A program made the translations under genes and the position numbers. 64,000 nt of DNA from Sepiola atlantica (Eukaryota > Mollusca > Cephalopoda > Sepiida > Sepiolidae). Within the stretch, counting starts at the first letter, position 1. Each line of letters begins with the position of its first letter. Location of the stretch: assembly GCA_963556195.1 (NCBI GenBank), contig OY744516.1, positions 37,166,778-37,230,777 of the forward strand. The letters are read 5' to 3'. Of this stretch, positions 55,805-64,000 are shown in pieces. The notes beneath the pieces were generated by a model. It was given only the letters and a program-made list of their open reading frames with translations. It made no database searches and was not told the origin of the DNA.

Positions 55805-58515
55805 TGATTTTTTAAAAACATATTTCATCCCAAACAAGGCAGGCCGCCACTGTAGACGTAAGGAGTTACAGAGAATTAGGGTGTAGGTTTTTGGTGTCAT
55901 CCTAAGTTGGGAGCTGTGCAGCGGGATGTCTGTTTACATTAGTTGGTACATGTCGGGGAAACAGGGAGCAGAGACGGAATTCCAAAGGCCGGCAACACGA
56001 GGAAAGAAGCTATTGGAGTAGAAGGCTCTCTGGCATCAGTGAATGGATGGGATGTTGCTGATTGTCGAGTTGGTCTAGTGTATTTAGATCGAGGGAGCAC
56101 CAGAGCAGCCCGTTCATTAAAACACAATCCATTGAAGTATTTGTAAAACAAGCACAAGGATACAACATTGTGGCGATGGAACAGGGGCTGGAGCTTGGTG
56201 GATAGTAAGGGACCTATTAAGTTGGTGACTCTTTTTTGTACCTTGTCTAAGAGGGAGAGACTAGTGGATGATGCACCAGCCCAGATGTGACAACAATACT
56301 CCATGCATGGGCGGATGGTGGCTTTGTAGAGATACAGGATAATGTCAGGTGTGAGGAGTTTACTAGCACGGTAGGGGGAGCCCACCTTCTTTGCTGCAGC
56401 TTTGGCAATGTCTTCAATGTATTTCTTCCAATTCATGTTGCATGTGAAGGTTAGGCCGAGGAGTTTTAATGTTGAACTCTCAGGTAGGGTGTTATTTGCC
56501 ATGACAATCGGTGGTTGTAGAGGTTTCTTGTAGTTGTTGAAGGAAAGGAACTTTGTCTTTTCAATCCACTACAGCCTGGAGATCATTTTCTAAGGATTCA
56601 GCCATTGTCTCGGATATGATCGCGTCCGTTTTGCCCACATGACAGGAATAAAGCGTGGTGTCGTCAACAAATATACCTATCTCAGACTCAATGTTATCAG
56701 GGAGGTCGTTTATGAAGATCAGGAACAATAAAGGTTCATGGATCAACTCCTGGGGTACACCAGCATTTATGTCATGTTGCTTAGATGAACGGCTATCGAG
56801 GACAACCTGGATCCTTCTTTTGCCCAGTAATACCATATGACCATATTTTTAGGAGGAGCCCTTTATGCCATACCTTGTCAAAAGCCTTGGATATATCAAG
56901 CGCTATTACCCTAGCTTCACCTGCCTTGCTCAGTGTATCATATATGCGTTCAGAGATGACCGTTAGTATGTCCGCAGTAGATCGTGCTTGTCTAAATCCA
57001 TACTGGCGGTCATAAAGAAGTTTAGCATTAACTAAGTGCCGTACTATAGCTAGATTGATTAAAGATTTAAAGATTTTAGCAAAAATCGGGAGTAGGCTGA
57101 TTGACTGATAATTCTGAGAATCAGTTCTATCCCCAGAATTCTTGAAGACTGGTACCACAGAGGCAATTCTCCAGCTATCGGGGAAGCAAGATTCAGCTAG
57201 GCATTTGTTGAAGAATTTGGAGAGGACAAGGGCTAGTTCAGCAGAGTATTTCTTTATTACTATTACAGGTATAAGATAAGGCCCACAAGTTTTGGAGGTG
57301 TCAAGGTTTTTTATGATGTCTCTGGCCTGGGATTGTGCCATGACCAGGTTTTCAAGTATGGCTTCAGTCCGCAATGGGAATTTAGGGAGAGGGTGGTTTT
57401 CTGAGTCCAAAGTGGAGTTTGAGACGAAACGCTGGGCAAGTAGTTCATCCTTATCAGTTGCCATGCAAACGACATCATTGTGGTTTGATAGTGGGGGAAT
57501 CGTTGATTGAACATTGTTCATTACACTATTGTAGATTTTCCAGAAATTGCTAGTACCTAGTTTCTGTGACTGAATGCGTTTTTTGGTTATCTCTGTATAC
57601 CTTCTCTTTGCTTCACCTATCACGGTCTTAACATTATTTCTTGACTCTATAAATTTCTGTCTATTAGCAGCTGACTTATGGTGGCCGAATTTACGGAATG
57701 CTTGCTGCCTCTCAGCAATGGCAGCTGCACATTTCGAGGTGAACCATTGAGGAGAGTGTGGCTTGCTGTAGAATTTTTGCATGGGGACATGTGCTTTAAT
57801 GCCTGCTTTGACCCATTCAGTTAACTCATTTGCACACTGATCAGCAAGGAGTGAGAAGGTTTCCTTCCATGGGGTGTCGCTGATGTGATCTCTGATGGAC
57901 TCAAAATCAGCCTGCTCATAGTATCTCATTGTGAGCAATGGCTCATCAGCTTTTGGACGAGTTTTTATGGTGATATAAATCATTAGCACAATGTGATAAG
58001 CATTCCCGAACGGGCTATGAGCTTTCGTCACACAAGCCTCGGACAGTGAAGTCAAGAAAAGGTCTAGAAGTGAGGCTTGCTTGTCTACTCGATCAGGGAT
58101 GCAGGTCGGGAAATCAGCAGTCTGAGAGAGGGAGGGAGCCAAGGAGACATTATACGTAGAGTTACTGCATCAGTAAAGCTGGATAATTCCAACCAGTCAC
58201 GGTGGTGTGCATTAAAATCCCCAAATACATGTATCTGGGCATTCGAGTCAAGTGAGAGTGCTCTATCTATGCTTTCAGAGTTTAGCAGGGTACAGTCCTG
58301 GGTCGAAGGTGAATGGTATAAGAAATATAAGTAACTAATGCTGTGAGGTAAAGTCAATCTAAAGCACATGGAGTCTTGATCATCTGATTCTAACCTATGT
58401 TCTCTAATCAGGGGGAGGGTGTTCCGAACATAAACTCCTAGCCCGTGCATATGTTTGTCAGAGTCTTTACGGTAGAGTGTGAGGTAATCAGTCATGTCAA
58501 AGTAGTGAGAGTTGA
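55805..58515 (-). pseudogene. LINE family B, copy 2 (EN and RT)
   Basis: The longest LINE copy. From 58,495: MTDYLTLYRKDSDKHMHGLG and VFGDFNAHHRDWL (endonuclease GDFNAH motif). A frameshift near 58,120 leads to the 449-codon frame 58,142-56,793: PDRVDKQASLLDLFL, then FGNAYH where the SDH motif should be. Next are a Cys/His-poor linker, NYQSISLLPIFAKIFKSLIN, YDRQYGFRQARSTADILTVI and IALDISKAFDKVWHKGLLLK (RT Asp block). A second shift leads to 56,836-56,561 with GIFVDDTTLYSCHVGKTD (FVDD box). 56,502-55,939 holds the C-terminus (LLGLTFTCNMNWKKYIEDIA, MEYCCHIWAGASSTSLSLLD). 5'-truncated; GVPQE replaces GVPQG. Confidence 0.9.
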
Positions 58516-58554
58516 TTTATGTGTGTTTAGTTTTAATATCTATTTTTATTTTTT

Positions 58555-58850
58555 TAATATTTTTCATGTGGATGGGAATTTGGTGTCTATTAGTTTGCAT
58601 TTGATGTTATCTAATGTATGCTCTGTTTGATTAAAATGTTTGCCTATTTTAGGAGAAGCGTGATTGTTATCTGATACTAAGTTTGTGGTTATTGAATCTG
58701 AGTCTAAAAGCTAATTTTGTCTGTCGTGAATGTATCCACTATTTGGACATTTTGTGCAACAGATGTAATATATAACATTGGTCCGATCACAAGTGTTAGA
58801 TATTGATCGAGTAAACCCACTATTATATAAAATGGTTAGTTGAGAATAAC
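58555..58850 (-). pseudogene. Penelope-like GIY-YIG endonuclease fragment
   Basis: Minus strand: CDRTNVIYYICCTKCPNSGY followed by IHDRQN, then after about 25 residues KHFNQTEHTLDNIKCKLID. The 'NVIYxIxCxKCxxxYIG' and 'HFNxxxHxxxD' spacing is that of a Penelope-type GIY-YIG nuclease, with YIG altered to YIH. It abuts the 5' end of LINE B copy 2. Its type (two Cys) differs from the 8.2 kb fragment. Confidence 0.6.
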
Positions 58851-59754
58851 AGGAAATGTAAGGTCAGCCTAGGTCTACTTGCTGAACCCGAGGTGAGGAT
58901 TACTAGAGTGTAGGGACAATGATCAAATTGAATAAACCTCTTCTGTCTTCTATGAGTCTTGGGTCGACTTAATCTTTTTGATTTGATTTCAGTCTGGAAG
59001 GATCATATAGGGGTGGTTACAAGAACAAGTGGTTTTCAATGTATGAATATAATTTGTGAACTTTAATGTGTGTTTTGTAATAATGACAGCAGCTTGGTTT
59101 TCTGCATGTATGACACAAGGTTAAAATGTAGGATCCAATACTTTGTGTGAGTTGAATTTCAAGATGAGAGATAGCCATTTTGTTAAGTCGCTTGTGTCTG
59201 TATTTATCTAACTGAAGTCATTCCTTAGTCATTCCTTAATTCTTACTATAATGTTGGATGTGGTGTTATACAACCTACCCCTCCCTGACAACGCCGGGTC
59301 ATCCTGTTAGTAATTTATCACTTCAAAAGAAAAAGTTTTTCATATCTGTCTGAATGGATTAGTGATGGAATCTTCTGCTAATGAGACATCAAATATTGTG
59401 TTTTCATGGCAACTTGTTTTTGAACCACACCTCCAATCAGACGTTCTGTCTAAGAATGTCACATGTTTCCCTAATCGCTAACAATGATTTTAACATTTGG
59501 CAGGCTGGAACACACCCACACAACATTAGGCAGTCCTAAGATAAATCCTTACTGCTTTTCTAACTTGGAGCATGTGCTATTCGGCTTGCCTGCAGATGAT
59601 CGTATACTTTTCTAGCTTGTCTGCATGTGCTAACATGCCTGAAAATTGATACCGAATGTTATTGTTTAAGATTTTTCTTGAATGTTTTATTTTTTAATGT
59701 TTAATGTATAAATAATTTTAAAATAAACTCATTTTATTGGTTCTCAGAAGTAGT
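58851..59754. other. Unassigned DNA
   Basis: GACAACGCCGGGTCATCC near 59,287 is a minus-strand family F head. Otherwise no gene or family recognised. Confidence 0.4.
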
Positions 59755-60240
59755 TACCTCTGCCAAGGAGGTTATGTTTTTGGTCGAGCTTGTTTGTTAG
59801 TTTGTGACTATGTTTGTTTCTTGTGTACAGCCTAGCGTCCACATCGCTAGACCAATTGTCACCAAACTTGGTTTAAATATCTCTCATTGTCTAACTTAAA
59901 ACTGATTTAATTTTGAGATGTCTAGATCACAGGTGAAAAGGTGAAAGTCACACTTTTCACAATAATTTCAGTTCTGTTAATCTTAGAGATTAGCTACATG
60001 GCCCATATTGTAGCCAATCAAATCCCGCAGCTGATATGACCTTGATCTTTGACCTTGACGTTGAAAAGTTCGGTCACAGTCGAAATTTTGACAGAATATC
60101 AACTTCCGATTTTTCCAAATTTAACGCATGGATCTGATGCTCTTTGATAACAGTAACGGCCATGCAAAATATCAGCCTGATCAGATAAATAGTTTTTGAT
60201 TTATCAACGTTTCCATGTCAAGAATATTTCATACAGTATG
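59755..60240 (+). repeat. Dispersed 'GCCAAGGAGGTTATGTTTTTGG' repeat
   Basis: ACCTCTGCCAAGGAGGTTAT, TTTTTGGTCGAGCTTGTTTG, AGACCAATTGTCACCAAACTTGGT and AGATCACAGG are the blocks of a non-coding interspersed repeat I know from many aquatic invertebrates and fish. Here only one copy is visible. No ORF. Confidence 0.5.
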
Positions 60241-60299
60241 GAGAAGTAAGGCCCATATAAGACTTTGGCCCATCCTTATGTTGTTAGACAGATGTATGT

Positions 60300-60670
60300 A
60301 GTCTCAGTCCGTTCAGTCTTTCAGTAACTTTGGTTGATTGAGGACTTCGGGATGGGGTAATACCAGTCAAGAATTCGTTCTCAACAATCAGTCTGGCAGG
60401 AACTGGGCCATTTCGGTGACCTTTTATCTGTCGGGCTGAGGTATAGGTCCTGAGGTATAGGTGCACCCTCCCAGGCTTTGCCTCCCATCTTTGGGGTGGA
60501 GTAAATTTATTGCTTACTGTCTGAGGCGCACTAACTGGGGAATGCCGACGGGGCTTCCCAGGCTATTTTTGATAGGCCAGAGTGCTCCTTCTTTAGGGCC
60601 GCTGGCTTGACTCTCCTCCACCTTCCGACCGTGTGTCACATATTCCTGTGGTGGGAAGGAATTACATAGC
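60300..60670 (+). repeat. Dispersed repeat E, second copy (no U2 head)
   Basis: CACCCTCCCAGGCTTTGCCT CCC, GGTGGAGTAAATTTATTGCTTAC, TGTCTGAGGCGC, GGGGAATGCCGACGGGG and GGCCAGAGTGCTCC are the reverse complement of the 12.47-12.7 kb repeat. Upstream of the shared part there is no recognisable U2 sequence. Confidence 0.65.
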
Positions 60671-60761
60671 TGTATGTAGTCTCACAACTGACCTATGTTC
60701 TTGTTAATTAAAATTATTATTCATCGATGAGAGTCTGACTTATTTTTAATTTTAACTAGCT

Positions 60762-61105
60762 GTATCTACCCAGAGTTGCCCGGAATACAGCAAAGTTATT
60801 TTAGTTTGTAATTTAAAAATAACATTTTAGTTGTAAGATAAGTTAGACAACTCTTATTATCTTCAATTAAAATATGAGTTATTCCCCTTAACTTTTCGGT
60901 GATTATCAAAAAATATTTCATATTATCAGTCGTTTTGGGACGGACTAAGTAATTTTCGAAATAAATTGTAACAAAGTATATTATTATATTATCAATGACA
61001 CGGTACAACAATAACAAATACAAATTGACTGGTCAGAAGTAAAGTTTGATTTGTCAGCTTTAAACTTCTAAAATCGTGCTGACTTTATTTTATATGCTAG
61101 ATTTA
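60762..61105 (+). repeat. Dispersed repeat F, complete unit
   Basis: Starts CTAGCTGTATCTACCCAGAG TTGCCCGG and ends GACTTTATTTTATATGCTAGAT, about 344 bp. Start and end share the letters CTAG, and the middle is AT-rich and non-coding. Confidence 0.6.
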
Positions 61106-61179
61106 ATCTTTTTTTCATAAAAAGCATTAAACATTATTTACAAAATGAAAACATTTATAACATTGCATGGGGAGATGGT

Positions 61180-61690
61180 CTGTAATCTTCTTGTTGACAG
61201 AAACCGGCCAAGTCTCTCTTGTTGACATGCTGTAAGTAGTTGGTTCAATGGATAGTGACGTCTTTCAGCTGTGATGATATAGCAGTTGTAGAGATGTTCA
61301 TCTTTTCTTCTTCTTTGTCTTTGTGACTGGAATAATGGAAGCAATTAAAAAGAACAACAAATAACTCTATTATTTGCTCTGGAATCTGGTTTAATTCTTA
61401 TAGTAAATACATCTAGATTAACTGCATCATCCCTTTCCAACCCCTGTAAAGGTAGTGCAGCCTCAAAAACAGGCGTCCGCTCACTTTAACGTTGAACTCT
61501 GAAGAGACAGAACCGATCTCACTTCTCTGCCTATGACACAACTTATGTACACGTAGCTCTAATCTGTAATTTATCAATGGAAAATTCCTTTTTTCTTACT
61601 TAATCTAACCTTATGTGGAAATTTCCGTTTTGAATGCTATTTTTACACACCCAAGTCCAATAGCGCTACATATTCTCAGCACATATAGTT
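61180..61690 (+). repeat. Dispersed repeat D, copy 5
   Basis: Begins near CTTGTTGACAGAAACCGG and TGTTGACATGCTGTAAGTAG. It keeps all D blocks: AATGGAAGCAATTAAAAAGAAC, TATTTGCTCTGGAATCTGG, GATTAACTGCATCATCCC, GAAGAGACAGAACCG, ACACGTAGCTCTAATC, AATCTAACCTTATGTGG and TTTTTACACACCC. Confidence 0.75.
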
Positions 61691-61764
61691 TTCTATTTTA
61701 ACATATTTTTTATTGAAGAGTTCAAAGATTTCTTTTGCTTTTTTCCTAATATTTTATGATACTT

Positions 61765-61812
61765 AAAAAAATAGGTAAAAAAATAGGTAAAAAAATAGGT
61801 AAAAAAATAGGT
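61765..61812. repeat. 12-bp tandem repeat, 4 perfect units
   Basis: AAAAAAATAGGT repeated four times without error. Confidence 0.95.
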
Positions 61813-62149
61813 ACTTGTACAGAATGAATACAAAGATAAGTAGCTTTGTCGATAATTTCTGTTGTAAATTGTAATATTTGATATTCAGCTATCATTTTGG
61901 CTGAACACGTGTGGAGAATATATATGCATTCTCTATGCACATGGCAACAATAGTCATGTGTCTTTTATTGTTGCATCAACAAATATGACAACTAATGTCG
62001 GAAAGATAGAATGAAACATTTTTGAACATATAACATTTAGTTTATTTACAGTTTGTTGGGGATAAACATTAAAGGCATGTTAAAAAGATATATAATGTAG
62101 GAAGGTACACAAAGAAAATAATTTTCAATTTACCTCCATAATGGAATTT
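61813..62149. other. Unassigned AT-rich DNA
   Basis: No gene or repeat recognised. Confidence 0.4.
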
Positions 62150-62285
62150 TCATGAACAAAGTTTATTTCCAAGAACATTCCATCTGTGGAACACATTACC
62201 ACGAGAAACCTTCGATATAGATTACAACATGGTCGTCTTCAAACTCAGTGTCAACAAATACTTGATTCTTGGCTAATTTTAGAAC
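62150..62285 (+). pseudogene. LINE family C, ORF 3' end (short)
   Basis: CATCTGTGGAACACATTACCACGAG (HLWNTLPRE-like) and GTCTTCAAACTCAGTGTCAAC match the C ends at 13.4 and 35.9 kb. It is cut by the start of the family A copy at about 62,290. Confidence 0.6.
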
Positions 62286-63195
62286 AATATTAATCAATTG
62301 CATGCTGATGATACCATTCTCTATTTTGGTGTTGCTTCTTGCCCATCTCCCTCGGATCAGTCGAAATATGCAGCTGATCTACAAGTTGACCTGGGTTCAG
62401 TTGTGAATTGGGGTATGGAATGGCTTGCTTTGTTTAATCCTGTTAAAACTCAGCTTGTGTCTTTCAATCGTAGGTGTTTCCCTTTTCTTTCTGAGATTCT
62501 AATGGATGGCTCTGCTCTTGAGGAGAAATCGACTTGGAAACTTCTTGATCTTTCTCTCTCATCAAATCTTTCTTGGAGTTCATACATTAGATCTATTGCT
62601 CTTTCTGCTTCTTGTGAAGTCGGTTCTCTCTATCGCTCCAAACACTTTCTCACACCTGAGGCTGTTCTTTATCTCTACAAATCTACTATCAGATCATATA
62701 TGGAGTACAGTTGTCATATTTGGCTGGTGAATCTCTGTCTCATTTGAGGGTTCTTGATAAGGTGCAGAAACGTATCTGTAATTTGATTGGCTCTACCCTT
62801 TCTTCTTCTCTACACCCTCTCTCTCATAGACGTGATGTTGCTAGTCACAGTCTTTACTATAAGTACTATTATGGCATGTGTTCTTCAGAATTATGTTATC
62901 TATTCCCTGCTTCTTTTGTTCCAGCTCGTTTGACTCGTTGGTCTAGTGGTCTTCATCAATTCGCTGTTTTGATACTTCATTGTAATACAGCTGCCTATTC
63001 CAGTAGCTTCTTTCCAAGAACTGCAGGCTTGTAGAACTCTCTTCCTGCTGACTGTTTTCCTTCTACCTATAGCCTTGGTCTTTTCAAGACTAAGGCCAAT
63101 AGGCATCTCTTGTCTTTACGATGATCATATTTCGTTCTTGTTAGCTCCTTACATCAAGTGGCTTCATGCATTGTCTGGAGCGATTTCCATAAAAA
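62286..63195 (+). pseudogene. LINE family A, RT palm end to C-terminus
   Basis: Starts within the catalytic box: HADDTILYFGVASCPS, the Tyr of YADD being outside the copy or replaced by His. It continues with YAADLQVDLGSVVNWGMEWL, FNPVKTQLVSFNRR, KLLDLSLSSNLSW and MEYSCHIWLVN. A frameshift near 62,740 leads to LDKVQKRICNLIG, LSHRRDVASHSLYYKYYYG and FVPARLTRWSSGLHQFAV, then a stop before NSLPADCFP. The 3' flank TACATCAAGTGGCTTCATGCATTG... TGGAGCGATTTCCAT is shared with the other A copies. 5'-truncated. Confidence 0.85.
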
Positions 63196-63846
63196 AAGTA
63201 TTCAAAATTAGGTAAATGGTTCCTCAGACTCGTGTGCAAATCAATTCCATAAAAAAATATTTTTTCAAAATGCTCTCTATCTCATAGAGAATGATAATAG
63301 TACTTAAAACTCATATTAAATTCTGAGAAAATTCAATTTGAACAATTCAAAACCATTTGGCGCTATCAATCTTGGAAATCGCAATCTCTCAAAATAGATA
63401 CCCTGCTTGTATTCATTCTGAGTTTTATTTTGATACCAAAATTTCTATAAGTGATTGAGTCAATTTTGAGTTATAAAATTCTTGTACAGGGTGACCTCCC
63501 TAAAATGACACTCATAGAATCGTTAATAACTTCACAATCATTTCTGCAACCCAACCATATTTGGTACAAGTAAACTTTATGCCTGACTTGTCCACCAAGT
63601 CTCAGTCATAAATGTCGAACAGTCTTTGTTTTATCGCCTTCTAATGATATGCTTCAAATGTGCACCCCTGCATCAATGAAGTTCATTTTCAGCTGTCTGC
63701 ACATGTGACCTCAAAAAATAACATCTTCCTGCTTGGGAGGATGGGCAACTCCACAAGCAGATTGTCTGCACTTCACCAAGTACATGGGTTGCAATATCAA
63801 AACATGAGATCATCGGTCCTTACTAGTTTAGAAATAAGAATGAACG
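63196..63846. other. Unassigned DNA
   Basis: No coding sequence. TAGAATCGTTAATAACTTCA and ACTTTATGCCTGACTTGTCC show no recognised family. Confidence 0.4.

Positions 63847-64000
<154 letters not shown>

Overview
The window looks like repeat-dense, AT-rich, non-coding nuclear DNA from an animal. I recognise no complete host gene, no tRNA and no rRNA. The recognisable protein-coding DNA is almost all decayed retroelement sequence: several non-LTR (LINE-type) families, Penelope-like elements with GIY-YIG endonuclease remains, and one structurally complete but mutated Ty3/Gypsy LTR retrotransposon. Very long TA, CT, TG and ATC microsatellites, the mix of LINE and Penelope families, and the scattered motif AAGGGAGATAACTC (for example near 31,427) suggest a lophotrochozoan, most likely a mollusc and perhaps a cephalopod. 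That assignment is inference from repeat character, not from a marker gene.

Layout. 0-5.7 kb: the C-terminus of an R2/R4-like retrotransposon, simple repeats, and promoter/LTR-like segments ending in an LTR-like unit with perfect 9-bp inverted ends (5,147-5,709). 6.5-9.6 kb: TA and CT microsatellites, a 170-190 bp inverted-repeat pair sitting in TA runs, two Penelope fragments meeting in opposite orientations, then two tandem U2-snRNA-like modules. 10.0-10.65 kb: a CT-rich minisatellite. 11.6-14.8 kb: LINE 3' ends, a repeat joined to a clear U2 snRNA 5'-domain copy (12,784-12,830), and copies of an unnamed roughly 500-bp family (called D here). 16-21.4 kb: an endonuclease fragment, a 0.4-kb tandem duplication, a CR1-like LINE and another D copy. 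21.5-31 kb: very AT-rich DNA with more U2-like modules, a LINE copy and an LTR-like unit. 31.9-39.3 kb: a LINE 3' end, two 0.8-kb LTR-like direct repeats, a D copy and a TATACC minisatellite. 40.0-46.2 kb: the Gypsy element on the minus strand (LTR, PBS, gag, protease, RT, RNase H, integrase, PPT, LTR), with a 1.2-kb inverted-terminal-repeat element inserted in its integrase. 46.4-58.9 kb: an RTE-like fragment, two copies of one EN/RT LINE family in opposite orientations, another LINE 3' end, a 121-codon unassigned ORF and a GIY-YIG fragment. 59.7-64 kb: dispersed non-coding repeats, another D copy, a LINE copy and an ATC microsatellite running off the window end.

The genes do not form a pathway: each is a transposon remnant, and the main story is nesting and repeated reuse of modules. 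The signal I rate highest is a recurring module whose head resembles the 5' domain of U2 spliceosomal RNA, including the GTAGTA branch-site-recognition core. In four or five copies it is followed about 145 bp later by a shared GCCCTCGTGGGGAGG motif. Two copies lie inside the element that interrupts the Gypsy integrase. This could be a U2-derived SINE or satellite family that I cannot match to anything I know. All similarities were judged by eye.
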